Under the pieces are notes generated by a model. It searched no databases. It saw only the letters and a list, made by a program, of their open reading frames with translations, and was not told where the DNA came from. DNA of 64,000 nucleotides from Eubacterium brachy ATCC 33089 (GTDB lineage Bacteria; Bacillota; Clostridia; Peptostreptococcales; Anaerovoracaceae), in NCBI GenBank assembly GCA_000488855.1, contig KI535284.1:310001-374000 (forward strand), in the 5' to 3' direction. Positions 8,510 to 17,033 of the stretch are shown piece by piece; the first letter of the stretch is position 1, and every line of letters starts with the position of its first letter. Made by a program: the position numbers and the translations under genes.

Positions 8510-10240
8510 TCATCTCTCTTTTAAAACTGTTTTCTTGGCTTTTTCTATCGCTTCTTCCATATGCAGTTCAACTTTCTCCACATCTCTTCTAAGTTTGTAT
8601 TCTACGAGTTTATTAGTCGCACCCTTTCCCACTGTAATTCTAATAGGAACTCCTAGCAAATCAGCGTCTTTAAATTTAACTCCCACCCTTTCATCTCTAT
8701 CATCCAGTAAAACTTCTATTCCTGCCTCTACAAGCTCATCGTACATTTTTTCTGCCAACTCCATCTGCACGTCATCTTTGACTTTGACCACCGTTATCAT
8801 AACTTCATACGGAGCAACTGGCATAGGCCAAATAATTCCATTTTCATCGTGATTTTGTTCAATAATCGCTGCAAGAGTTCTGGATACTCCAATTCCATAA
8901 GAGCCCATAACTATTGGCTTATCCTTTTGATTTTCATCTTTATATACTGCTCCCATGCTATCTGAATATTTTGTACCTAACTTGAATACCTGACCGACCT
9001 CTATTCCTCTGGCATGTTTAACCGGTGCGCCGCATTTCGGACAAGGATCATTTGCTTTGAGAGTTTTAATATCTGCTATGATATCTCCTTTATAATCTCT
9101 TCCGTAATTTACATTTTTTATGTGATAATTCTTTTCATTTGCACCGGCACACAAATTTTTCAATTTAGTCAATTCACTATCTATCACCACTGTACAATTT
9201 ACAAGACCTATGGGCCCTGTAAATCCACCTACCGCTCCTGTTGCATCGGCTATTTCGGCTTCATCAGCGAATTCAATCTGATGCTCGTGAATTCCCAACG
9301 CATTTATGAGTTTCACTTCGTTAAGCTCTCTATCTCCCCTAATAAATGCTATTGCGTAACCGCTTTTTTCACCTTGATCATCATGTGTGACAAATAACAG
9401 CGCTTTTATAGTTTTCTTTTCATCTATGTCTAAGTATTGTGCAACTTCTGTAATGGTTTTAGTGTTTGGCGTATAAATTTTTTCCAACGGTATTTCTTTT
9501 ACATCCTCTTCTGAGCACTCGTCTGCAACCTCCGCTTTTTCAGTCGTCGCTGCCATTTTGCATGCATTGCAATATGTTATTTCACTTTCTCCAACTTCGG
9601 AAATAGCGGTGAACTCATGGCTATTACTTCCTCCGATGGCACCGGTATCCGCTTCTACAGCTCTGAAAGTAAGCCCGCATCTGGTAAAAATCCTTTCGTA
9701 AGTCTCATACATCTCCTTGTAACTTTCATCCAGTCCTTCTTCATCTTTATCAAAAGAGTATGCATCTTTCATTATAAACTCTCTCGATCTCATCAAGCCG
9801 AATCTAGGTCTTGCCTCATCCCTATATTTAGTCTGAATTTGATATAAATTTACCGGCAGTTGCCTATGCGAAGATATTTCATTTCTGACGATATCGGTGA
9901 AAACCTCCTCATGAGTCGGTCCTAGGCAAAATTCTCTTTCATGTCTGTCTTTTACTCTCCACATCTCAGGACCGTATGCAAACCACCTCTTCGACTCTTG
10001 CCACAATTCAGCGGGTTGTATTGCCGACATCAAAACCTCTTGGCTACCGGACTTGTCCATTTCTTCACGAATTATATTTTCTATTTTTCTGATGCTTCTC
10101 CAACCCAAAGGCATGTATCCATATATTCCAGAAGCTAATTTTCTGATCATACCTCCCCTAAGCAACAGGATATGACTGGCAAGCTCTGCCTCGTTAGGAA
10201 CTTCTCTAAGGGTTTTTAGATGCATTTTAGATAATCTCAT
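8510..10240 (-). CDS. proS: Prolyl-tRNA synthetase, bacterial type with editing insertion
   Basis: Class II synthetase charging tRNA-Pro. From the preferred start the protein has 576 residues beginning MRLSKMHLKTLREVP, as bacterial ProS does. An in-frame ATG 54 bases earlier (10294) would add a tail not typical of the family and has a poorly spaced SD. Seen in order are motif 2 RPRFGLMRSREFIMKDAYSF and the YbaK-like editing insertion (about 210-380, including GAVGGFTGPIGLVN). Motif 3 GIGVSRTLAAIIEQ and the C-terminal anticodon-binding domain starting near VAPYEVMITVV complete it. It is the bacterial (not eukaryote-like) ProS, able to edit Ala-tRNA-Pro. It lies downstream of ispDF. Confidence 0.95.
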   Translation of the reverse strand: MRLSKMHLKTLREVPNEAELASHILLLRGGMIRKLASGIYGYMPLGWRSIRKIENIIREEMDKSGSQEVLMSAIQPAELWQESKRWFAYGPEMWRVKDRHEREFCLGPTHEEVFTDIVRNEISSHRQLPVNLYQIQTKYRDEARPRFGLMRSREFIMKDAYSFDKDEEGLDESYKEMYETYERIFTRCGLTFRAVEADTGAIGGSNSHEFTAISEVGESEITYCNACKMAATTEKAEVADECSEEDVKEIPLEKIYTPNTKTITEVAQYLDIDEKKTIKALLFVTHDDQGEKSGYAIAFIRGDRELNEVKLINALGIHEHQIEFADEAEIADATGAVGGFTGPIGLVNCTVVIDSELTKLKNLCAGANEKNYHIKNVNYGRDYKGDIIADIKTLKANDPCPKCGAPVKHARGIEVGQVFKLGTKYSDSMGAVYKDENQKDKPIVMGSYGIGVSRTLAAIIEQNHDENGIIWPMPVAPYEVMITVVKVKDDVQMELAEKMYDELVEAGIEVLLDDRDERVGVKFKDADLLGVPIRITVGKGATNKLVEYKLRRDVEKVELHMEEAIEKAKKTVLKER

Positions 10241-10348
10241 TGTATAATCTCTCTTTCTACTCTCATGAATTGACTGTTTATCGTATTTTTTCATTTCTTC
10301 TAAGCAATATCAATCCTTTTAAATTTTGTGACACATTATCTGTCAAAA

Positions 10349-11494
10349 TCATATGCTTAACAAACAGACAGCCTCTGCTGCTATTCCTTCTTTTCTGCCT
10401 GTAAATCCAAGTTTTTCTGTCGTAGTTCCTTTGATGTTTATTCTTGCAATGTCTATCTGAAGGATCTCGCTCAAGTTCCTTTTCATCTCCGCCACGTACG
10501 GCAATACTTTAGGCTTCTCACATATTACTATGCTATCTATGTTCATTATTCTATATCCGTTTTCTTTCACCATATTTGCGACTTTTGACAGCAGCTTCAA
10601 GCTGCTTATTCCAAAATATCTATCATCTGTATCAGGGAAATGCATGCCTATGTCTCCAAGTCCCATCGCTCCTAATATACCATCAATGACCGCATGAATC
10701 AGCACATCTGCATCGCTGTGCCCCATCAATCCCATCTCATTGTGAATTTTTACGCCACCCAATATGCATGGCCTGTTCTCTACCAATCTGTGGACGTCAT
10801 ACCCCTTCCCGACTCTGTATTCCACCGGTAAATCCTCCTTTGTGGTTATTTTTCTATTGCTGTAACTACCACAGGTAATTTCAGGTACAATCCCAATTCT
10901 CTCTGCGAGAGAAACGTCATCAGTTCCTGAAAATCCATTTTTTTCGGCTTCGATATGTGCCTGCTTCACAACATCTATCTGAAAGCTCTGTGGCGTTTGA
11001 ACGATGAACAGCTCATCTCTTTTCAAGGTCTCATGTTCATTTCTGATAGTATCTTTAGATGGTATACACGATACAGCGCACCCTTTCTTGAGTGCAGCTT
11101 CAATATTTGCATTGATTGTTTCAACAGACGTAAACGGCCTTGCTACATCGTGTATGGTGACAATCTCGGAATTCGTATTCTCATCTACGTACTTCACTCC
11201 GTTAAATGAAGATTTTTGCCTGCTTTCTCCACCAACTATAACAGCCTTAACTTTGTTGTACAATTCATTATGCAACTTTTTATTCTCAATTAACTCTTTG
11301 CACTTCTGCAGTGTATCGGCCTCTGAAACTACATATATTTCATCAATATATGCAGATTTTGCCAAATTCTCAACAGTGTGACATATCATAGGAACGCCAT
11401 AAATTTTTACAAACTGTTTGGGACAGTCATATCCCAGACGAGTCCCTTTTCCTCCCGATAAAATTATACAGCTAACCTTTTTATTTTCTATCAT
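10349..11494 (-). CDS. ispDF: Bifunctional IspDF: MEP cytidylyltransferase fused to MECDP synthase
   Basis: Catalyses two non-consecutive steps of the MEP isoprenoid pathway. The N-terminal IspD part (about 1-222) transfers CMP from CTP to methylerythritol phosphate, with ILSGGKGTRLG and CPKQF for nucleotide binding. The C-terminal IspF part (about 227-381) cyclises the CDP-ME phosphate, with metal ligands DVH (233-235) and GHSDADVLIHA (258-268), plus IKGTTTEKLGF and GRKEGIAAEAV. At 381 residues it is a true single-chain fusion. IspE is not in the window, while dxr and ispG are. TTGGAG precedes the ATG. It follows a CarD-family gene, a common neighbour of ispD in Firmicutes. Confidence 0.95.
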   Translation of the reverse strand: MIENKKVSCIILSGGKGTRLGYDCPKQFVKIYGVPMICHTVENLAKSAYIDEIYVVSEADTLQKCKELIENKKLHNELYNKVKAVIVGGESRQKSSFNGVKYVDENTNSEIVTIHDVARPFTSVETINANIEAALKKGCAVSCIPSKDTIRNEHETLKRDELFIVQTPQSFQIDVVKQAHIEAEKNGFSGTDDVSLAERIGIVPEITCGSYSNRKITTKEDLPVEYRVGKGYDVHRLVENRPCILGGVKIHNEMGLMGHSDADVLIHAVIDGILGAMGLGDIGMHFPDTDDRYFGISSLKLLSKVANMVKENGYRIMNIDSIVICEKPKVLPYVAEMKRNLSEILQIDIARINIKGTTTEKLGFTGRKEGIAAEAVCLLSI

Positions 11495-11556
11495 GATGCT
11501 TCTCCAACAACTCGCAGCCTTCTTTCAAATTCAGCTAATTAATATTTTAGTGAAAA

Positions 11557-11622
11557 TAAAACTGATGTTCCCAGTTATCTGCCCCAACAAAATCCATTGG
11601 GATCCGGTATCTATCAGTTTTA
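11557..11622 (-). terminator. Long hairpin between the CarD-family gene and ispDF
   Basis: TAAAACTGAT (11557-11566) and ATCAGTTTTA (11613-11622) are perfect complements. Inside is a second small stem CCCAA/TTGGG (minus strand). After the outer arm the minus strand reads TTTTATTTTC, so it may terminate or attenuate transcription after the CarD gene. It could also be a processed leader of ispDF. Confidence 0.5.
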
Positions 11623-11714
11623 TCTCAATTAAACATATTGATATACCAGTAAATTTCACTCAACGCTCTTTGCTAATTCACACTATTTTCAATTGAATTT
11701 CATTTGATGATATA

Positions 11715-12200
11715 TCAGCACCCTTTGTCCATCTCTCTTGACACAATATCTCTCGCTTCCTGCTCTGAAATATTTTTTACTAGAACCAGCTCACTAATAA
11801 GCAATTCTTGTGCATCCAACATCATTTTCTTATCTCCGCTGGACAGGTGCTTCAGTTGTTCAATGCTATGTAAATTCCGTACTACTTCCGCAATTTTTAA
11901 AATATCTCCACTCTTTAGTTTTGACAGGTTTTCCTTATATCTCTTGTTCCAATTGTTTGTTATTTTATCCGGTCCCGTCCTGAGGATCTCCAAAATTTCA
12001 TCAACCTTGTTTTCGTCAATTATGTAGCGAATACCGCATTCTTGACACTTGTCTATTTCGATAAGTAATTTGACTTTTTTGCATGAAGATGTCAGGACGT
12101 AGTATTTCTTTTTAATTCCCAATATTTCTTTGACTTCTATCCCCTCAATAATTGCAGCTCCATGCATAGGATATACTATCTTATCCCCCACGGTATACAT
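11715..12200 (-). CDS. CarD/CdnL/TRCF-RID family transcription regulator
   Basis: Small RNA-polymerase-binding regulator. From the ATG at 12200 the 161 residues start MYTVGDKIVYPMHGAAIIEGIE, the RNA-polymerase interaction domain shared by CarD, CdnL and the Mfd RID. A helical C-terminal DNA-binding half follows. I prefer this start because AAAGGA stands seven bases before it and family members begin here. An earlier in-frame ATG at 12221 adds only MWRKDIV. A 7-bp inverted repeat (12215-12221 and 12232-12238, TCCACAC/GTGTGGA on the minus strand) lies right at the start and contains TATACT, a possible -10. It may allow autoregulation, which is inference. Cys residues CQECG near residue 57 are unusual. 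Confidence 0.85.
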   Translation of the reverse strand: MYTVGDKIVYPMHGAAIIEGIEVKEILGIKKKYYVLTSSCKKVKLLIEIDKCQECGIRYIIDENKVDEILEILRTGPDKITNNWNKRYKENLSKLKSGDILKIAEVVRNLHSIEQLKHLSSGDKKMMLDAQELLISELVLVKNISEQEARDIVSREMDKGC

Positions 12201-12408
12201 AACGATATCCTTTCTCCACACAGTATATCTGGTGTGGATGTTTCAGTATTTTACTTATCTCATTTAACTATACCAAATTTTTCCCTTTTTGCAAAGATTA
12301 ACAGACTAAAAAACGTTTCAAAACGCTTTATCATTTCAGAATTATAAAATCAGATTCTATCAAATATTTCAGCAAAATACATTGCAACTCAGTTTATATA
12401 AACTATTT

Positions 12409-13137
12409 CTAATTTTTTCTCTTGCTTCCCCCTGTAGCGTAATCGATTTTAACACCCGGCTGACAATTATACACAAATACATTAAAAGAAATAGCCTTTC
12501 CACCATCTTCAATCGATTCTCCCTCCATCTGCACACCTCTTGCAATTAAATCTTTGCCTTTAAAAATGGGCTTAACTCTATACATGACATGGTTTCCTGT
12601 CCTCTTTATATATTTGGTAACTTTGTCTTCAAAAGGCAACATACCTTCTATGTTCAAATATCTGGTCCCTGTAATCAGGTTTTTAGGATTTGCATTTTCT
12701 CCTGCCAATTGAAATCCTATCAAATGGCACCTGTTGTATAAAAATCTGTCTTTTATCAATTCTCTGTATTGCGTCGACTTCCATCCGCTGGGTCTCACGT
12801 GACTTATGCTTTCTCTTTTTTCACTTGGCATCAACTCTTTTCCGATTTTGGCATATGCCGTACCACATCTACCCAGTTTATCCAAATCGCTATATCGTTC
12901 AAACGCCTTTCTTTTTTTATCCTTTTCATTGAATTTCGGTTTATTATCATTTATTTCGACATATGGCTTGCCACTAAATTCCGGCACCTCATCTATCGTC
13001 GGTACGCTTTGGCTACTCCATAACAAATACTTACCGATTAATGCCGTCAGAAGTATTGCTGCTGTCAAACATAAAGATATAACCCTGCTATTTAATCTCC
13101 TTGTTCTCGTCATATTTAAACTCAAAATGCCTTTCAT
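12409..13137 (-). CDS. DNA/RNA non-specific endonuclease, EndA/NucA-type, membrane-anchored
   Basis: Predicted beta-beta-alpha metal endonuclease. Of 242 residues, about 19-40 form one hydrophobic signal-anchor helix, placing the rest outside the membrane. The catalytic region has NRCHLIGFQLAGENANPKNL, where His138 and Asn150 match the DRGHL...N pattern of the EndA/NucA family. The usual DRGH is NRCH here. Such enzymes nick or degrade DNA at the cell surface and serve DNA uptake in streptococci. A comEC lies elsewhere in the window, though far away. The start is uncertain. The promoter at 13159-13187 would leave only about 15 leader bases for the ATG at 13137, while the in-frame ATG at 13113 has a weak GAG SD. 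Confidence 0.8.
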   Translation of the reverse strand: MKGILSLNMTRTRRLNSRVISLCLTAAILLTALIGKYLLWSSQSVPTIDEVPEFSGKPYVEINDNKPKFNEKDKKRKAFERYSDLDKLGRCGTAYAKIGKELMPSEKRESISHVRPSGWKSTQYRELIKDRFLYNRCHLIGFQLAGENANPKNLITGTRYLNIEGMLPFEDKVTKYIKRTGNHVMYRVKPIFKGKDLIARGVQMEGESIEDGGKAISFNVFVYNCQPGVKIDYATGGSKRKN

Positions 13138-13158
13138 TTAGATATATTTTCTCGCTAA

Positions 13159-13187
13159 ATTATATCTCTTTACTTACAGCCTTTCAA
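13159..13187 (-). promoter_or_regulatory. Candidate promoter of the nuclease gene
   Basis: Minus-strand TTGAAA (13182-13187), 17-base spacer, TATAAT (13159-13164), with transcription predicted to start near 13152. Upstream, 13188-13454 is AT-rich with nothing else I can support. Confidence 0.65.
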
Positions 13188-13454
13188 GTTATTAAAATTC
13201 ATGTTGTAAATATTCATCCATTTTATGATTCATCCTAAAATTTTCATATATTTCAACAATTTCAATATAATATGCTCGCCTATACCTCCATCTGTCTAAG
13301 AAATAATATTCACATTTAATATTTTTTATGCATTTTATGGTATTCTCCTATAAATTATAGTTTGCATAATTAAAATTCATATAAACTTCATGTCGATTTG
13401 CCTTCCTAGGTGTTCTGCGTAAAATTAATTATTTTCAATATTTATTCACACAGC

Positions 13455-13493
13455 AAAAACAGCGAGACAGATTGATGCTATCCCGCTGTTTTT
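13455..13493 (-). terminator. Terminator of rubrerythrin
   Basis: Minus-strand AACAGCG and CGCTGTT form the base of an imperfect hairpin of about 13 pairs, including G-U pairs. It is flanked by five A before and five T after. It lies 42 bases past the rubrerythrin stop and is symmetric enough to act in both directions. Confidence 0.75.
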
Positions 13494-13534
13494 CAATCCA
13501 GCTTCTATATCATTATACCAAATTCAAAATTATT

Positions 13535-14074
13535 TTAATAGTTATCCGCCCTCAATTCAAAGTAAGCTTTAGGATGTGCACATGTAGGACAAACTTCCGG
13601 TGCTTTTTTTCCGAAATGGATATGTCCACAATTTCTGCATTCCCAAGCGAATTCTCCATCTTTTTCAAATACCCTTTCATCTTTGACATTGTTTGATAAA
13701 GCTCTATATCTCGCTTCGTGTTCCTTTTCTATTGCTCCCACGAGTCTGAACTTAGCCGCAAGCTGTGTAAAACCTTCTTCTTCAGCCTCTTTTGCAAATG
13801 TTTCATACATATCTGTCCATTCGTAATTTTCGCCTTCAGCAGCTGCATTTAAATTTTCATAAGTCTCACCGATTCCACCAAGTTCTTTGAACCATAATTT
13901 CGCATGTTCTTTTTCATTATTTGCTGTTTCTGTGAAGATGGCTGCAATCTGCTCAAATCCTTCTTTTTTTGCCTTACTTGCGAAAAATGTATACTTATTT
14001 CTCGCCATACTTTCTCCTGCAAATGCTGTTTCCAAATTTTTTTCTGTCTTAGTTCCTGCATACTTGTTACTCAT
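13535..14074 (-). CDS. rbr: Rubrerythrin, diiron peroxidase with C-terminal rubredoxin domain
   Basis: Reduces hydrogen peroxide in anaerobes. The start at 14074 is set by GGGAGG eight bases upstream, giving 179 residues that begin [18 protein letters not shown]. An earlier in-frame ATG at 14095 lies before that SD. The N-terminal four-helix ferritin-like domain carries the iron ligands in [18 protein letters not shown] and IEKEHEARY. The C-terminal rubredoxin domain has ECRNCGH and VCPTCAHP, the two CxxC iron knuckles. With superoxide reductase at 34.9 kb it forms an oxygen-defence pair typical of strict anaerobes. No PerR box is evident upstream. Confidence 0.95.
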   Translation of the reverse strand: MSNKYAGTKTEKNLETAFAGESMARNKYTFFASKAKKEGFEQIAAIFTETANNEKEHAKLWFKELGGIGETYENLNAAAEGENYEWTDMYETFAKEAEEEGFTQLAAKFRLVGAIEKEHEARYRALSNNVKDERVFEKDGEFAWECRNCGHIHFGKKAPEVCPTCAHPKAYFELRADNY

Positions 14075-14529
14075 AATTCTACCTCCCAATTTCATCGTTG
14101 TTTTCCGTATCGTGTTTTTATATCTCCCACTCTACAATCACAAACCATATATCCGTTTTCAACTCTTACTTGTTGATCACTTTCTTCATGCGATGATATC
14201 TTAATTTTTCATAAGCACACGCAAACTGAATTTACATATCACCTTTCACATTCTTTGTGCCGCCTTTCACCGCATCTGCGTTATTATTACCCATAACACA
14301 ATCATTATATCATCAAATTCCATTTTTTTAATCAATTTTTCGTCTAAATTTCAATCAGGTTAGCTATTCGTAACTCATTATTTTTTATGAAATTGTATGA
14401 TATTCAAATTCACCTGTTCGATTATTATATTCACCTAACATTTTTTATTTTAGTACATTTTCAAATATTTTAATCAAACCTGTTCTAACAAAAGGTTGGA
14501 CACTCACTATAAGTTTCAGAATTCCATAT

Positions 14530-14590
14530 TTTATCAAAGGTTTCTCATCATCAATACACTATGATTCATCTCAGTTTAAACTTTGATAAA
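14530..14590. repeat. Inverted repeat downstream of the 14609 gene
   Basis: TTTATCAAAG (14530-14539) and CTTTGATAAA (14581-14590) are perfect complements. With one bulged base the pairing extends to 13 bp. There is no T run on either strand, so it is not a classic terminator. The rest of the 14075-14608 gap is AT-rich and I see no gene in it. Confidence 0.5.
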
Positions 14591-14608
14591 CCTTTCTCAC
14601 AAAATAGC

Positions 14609-15115
14609 TCAACTTTCATGAGTTACATAAAATATCTGTTTTTCTAAATTGAAGTAAATAACTATCAATTCATCTGTAAAGTCTGTATTGAAACTTAAAT
14701 CAACAATGAAAATTTGTTGCTGTGATTCGCTGTCAATCAAACCGCCAAGCCTTTTTATTTTTAATAAATCCACCATTTCCACAAACGAAAGATCTGAAGG
14801 ATTATCAACCTGGAATAACTCCACTGTTACATCAGAATCTATTTCATCTCTATGAAACTCCATAAAATATGAAACCACGTCATAATATTCATTTTTTTTA
14901 TCATCCAATATTTTTTTCAAAAAGTTCTTGGCTGTTTTTTCTAACATCTCTACTTCATCCAACATTTCTGCCACAATATTCATAGCTTCGTTGTTAGAAG
15001 TCAATTCTTCTTCCACATCAAAATAAAAGTGAGAATTCATTTCCTCCGGTGATAAAAAAATTTCTTGTCCTTTTTCATACTTGATATTCGGATATTTTTT
15101 ACTTTTCAAATTCAT
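14609..15115 (-). CDS. Uncharacterised 168-residue acidic protein
   Basis: I do not recognise this protein with confidence. It is soluble, without signal peptide or membrane segment, and rich in Asp and Glu. A central helical stretch (about 45-85) reads EMLDEVEMLEKTAKNFLKK. A probable alpha/beta C-terminal half contains KRLGGLIDSESQQQIFIVDLS and DELIVIYFNLEKQIF. Its build resembles DUF2004-like Firmicute proteins, but this is a guess. SD AGGAGG precedes the ATG closely. The gene is divergent from the HTH-repeat gene at 15539, and its promoter carries a large palindrome. That suggests it is a regulated target, perhaps of the neighbouring regulator. It may be part of an immunity, toxin or stress module. 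Confidence 0.7.
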   Translation of the reverse strand: MNLKSKKYPNIKYEKGQEIFLSPEEMNSHFYFDVEEELTSNNEAMNIVAEMLDEVEMLEKTAKNFLKKILDDKKNEYYDVVSYFMEFHRDEIDSDVTVELFQVDNPSDLSFVEMVDLLKIKRLGGLIDSESQQQIFIVDLSFNTDFTDELIVIYFNLEKQIFYVTHES

Positions 15116-15332
15116 CCTAAGTTCCTCCTTTATTCCAGTTATCTATTTTGTAAGACTCTCTCTGATACATCCTATACACAATCAACGATAGCATTTATAC
15201 TGAATACCTTAGTAACTATCTCTTTGAAACAATCTTATCACTTAACCTGCAATATCATTTAAACTCTATTTCTGGTCAACGCACACACACGAATTTTTTA
15301 TGGTATTTTATTCTTTAAATAATAATGTTGTA

Positions 15333-15382
15333 AATATCGATTATTCATCGATATTATAGCGTAATAAATATCTACACGTCAA
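15333..15382 (-). promoter_or_regulatory. Promoter of the 14609-15115 gene with palindromic operator
   Basis: Minus strand: TTGACG (15377-15382), 18-base spacer, TATAAT (15353-15358). Immediately downstream, over the expected start site, is the perfect palindrome AATATCGAT (15333-15341), TATTC, ATCGATATT (15347-15355). A regulator bound there would block transcription. The leader to the gene start is about 230 bases. Confidence 0.6.
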
Positions 15383-15419
15383 TAAATCCATCTGGCCGAT
15401 AATGATAATTTAGCACTTA

Positions 15420-15440
15420 ATATATGCTTTATGCATATAT
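15420..15440. promoter_or_regulatory. Second palindrome in the divergent promoter region
   Basis: ATATATGC (15420-15427), TTTAT, GCATATAT (15433-15440): 8-bp perfect arms around a 5-base centre, the same centre length as the palindrome at 15333-15355. It is followed at once by TATAAT (15445-15450), a possible -10 for the plus-strand gene. A second TATAAT lies at 15513-15518, close to the SD. Confidence 0.45.
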
Positions 15441-15538
15441 ATTTTATAATATAATTTATGGATGTAAAAAACATGTGCAAATTAGTTATATCTTTTTTCA
15501 TACACATTGAATTATAATTGAATCGTAGGAGGTGACTT

Positions 15539-16801
15539 ATGTTTAAGATAAATAATTCAGAAATTGGAAAATACCTATCCCGTTTAATCAAGGATCAATA
15601 TTCAAGTGATAGACGATTTTGTATCGAATATCTAAAATTGCGTGACGATCGTAACGATGTCGAAAACTCTGACGATATACAAAAAATGCAAAATCGCATC
15701 TGCCAAATTAACAAAGGAAACAAGAGAATTCAGATAGATGATCTTCCCATCTTTTCAGAGCTCTTGGGAGTGTCAATCGAGAATATTCTCAGCGCCGGAA
15801 CGAGTACAGTTCCCGCAACAAATAGAAAATCCAACTATTTGATTGCTCATTCAAAAGATCCTGACGAATGGAAAAGTTACATTGCAAGAGATGATAAACT
15901 TATTCTAAATCCCGACGAGTATAATAAAACTGCCATTGACTATGCTCTTGAGTGTGAAAATTACGATTTTCTTAGATATCTCATTAGTGAGGAATATATA
16001 TGGTTTGTTGGAAATGATGAAAAAGAGTATTGTGGTGCATGGGATTATAAAAATCAATACTTTAGCAGCTTCGGTGCCGATACCAAGATTGAACGAAGAA
16101 AAATAGGGAACCACGATGCATTGGGTTCACACATGAAAGAACAAGCTGACCTACGATTTAAGATGATATCTCTCGCCATAAAGCACAAGGACATTAAAAT
16201 GCTCGACCGACTTCATGCAAGAGAATTCCCGATGCTTTATACGATTACCCCTTTCTCCCCTAGCATTCTAAAAAACACAAAGCTGCCTGACTCAGATGAC
16301 TTAAATCATATGATTAGAAATATTGCTGCCGGTGAAAATGAAATTCTCTCATATTTTCTTGAAGAATTTCAAATAATGCCAGCACACCGCTATTTTGTAT
16401 TTCCTTATGCAGGTCAAGTACTTGATGCGTTAATAAGGCAAAAGAGAAATTCTGAATGTAAGAGGTTTTTGAAACAGGCAATACATCGCAACAAACAAAT
16501 TCAAAATAAACTCGAAAAACTCGTTGATACAGCCAAAACAAACATTAAACATGCATATGATGATGTATATAGTGATGAAATCGCAGAAAAAGAAATTTGG
16601 AATCAATACTATTTCTACCGAGATACCGGTTTCTTCTCCTATCATACGCCTCCAATTCTAAAAAATAATGTAAAGAGTTTCATTGCAAATGTAATACATA
16701 TAACTGAAACTTCAAACGATTCCGAAGTTAAATATCTAATAGATGAACTTAACGAAACCTACGATATATTCGTCCGTTACTATGAAAAAAAGAAGGCATA
16801 A
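15539..16801 (+). CDS. Putative XRE-type HTH protein with a long repeat-like helical C-terminal region
   Basis: Not a family I can name. Residues 1-90 look like a divergent Cro/CI-type helix-turn-helix domain. They include EIGKYLSRLIKDQY, then IQIDDLPIFSELLGVSIENILSAG, the last matching the usual helix 4-5 pattern of XRE proteins. A short Ser/Thr/Asn linker follows. About 300 residues then resemble degenerate ankyrin-like helix pairs, for example YNKTAIDYALECENYDFLRY and ADLRFKMISLAIKHKDIKML. There is no membrane segment or evident catalytic motif. The SD TAGGAGGTGA is near perfect, so translation should be strong. It is divergent from an unknown gene across two palindromes, which makes local repression plausible. 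The domain reading is inference and would need profile searches. Confidence 0.75.
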   Translation: MFKINNSEIGKYLSRLIKDQYSSDRRFCIEYLKLRDDRNDVENSDDIQKMQNRICQINKGNKRIQIDDLPIFSELLGVSIENILSAGTSTVPATNRKSNYLIAHSKDPDEWKSYIARDDKLILNPDEYNKTAIDYALECENYDFLRYLISEEYIWFVGNDEKEYCGAWDYKNQYFSSFGADTKIERRKIGNHDALGSHMKEQADLRFKMISLAIKHKDIKMLDRLHAREFPMLYTITPFSPSILKNTKLPDSDDLNHMIRNIAAGENEILSYFLEEFQIMPAHRYFVFPYAGQVLDALIRQKRNSECKRFLKQAIHRNKQIQNKLEKLVDTAKTNIKHAYDDVYSDEIAEKEIWNQYYFYRDTGFFSYHTPPILKNNVKSFIANVIHITETSNDSEVKYLIDELNETYDIFVRYYEKKKA

Positions 16802-16872
16802 ATACGAACTATATCTTTAACGGCAACGGAATACACACATCCGATTTTCGACTAATATGCTATTACTGCCAT

Positions 16873-16901
16873 TTGGGAACATGCATCTACAAATTTATGA
16901 T
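16873..16901 (+). promoter_or_regulatory. Candidate promoter of a short transcript
   Basis: TTGGGA (16873-16878), 17-base spacer, TATGAT (16896-16901) on the plus strand. It points at a strong terminator 90 bases further on. Confidence 0.4.
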
Positions 16902-16907
16902 AATATG

Positions 16908-17033
16908 ACTGCAGATATGAACATTAGAGTCCTCCTTGTATCTTTTGACTGGTAAACGATGAGAGACTGCGATAATTTTTAAAGCTCTGGCTACCACATC
17001 AACTCTTTTTACTGTTGATGTGGTTCATTTTTT
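16908..17033 (+). ncRNA. Candidate small RNA or leader transcript of about 125 nt
   Basis: Bounded by the promoter-like 16873-16901 and the strong terminator at 16993-17033. It contains CCTCCTT (16931-16937), an exact anti-Shine-Dalgarno sequence that could pair with mRNA ribosome binding sites. It also holds two tiny frames, one of 12 codons (ATG at 16917, MNIRVLLVSFDW) and one of 7 (MRDCDNF), neither with a good SD. The neighbouring HTH gene might instead use this terminator. I find no match to a known RNA family by eye. Confidence 0.35.
16993..17033 (+). terminator. Strong Rho-independent terminator
   Basis: ACCACATCAAC (16993-17003) pairs perfectly with GTTGATGTGGT (17014-17024) around a 10-base loop, followed by TCATTTTTT. 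It lies 190 bases past the stop of the 420-residue HTH gene. Confidence 0.85.

Noticed and set aside
15333-15440. Two palindromes considered as an origin or attachment site
   Set aside because: No integrase, DnaA boxes or second att copy nearby. Their place in a divergent promoter region fits operators better.
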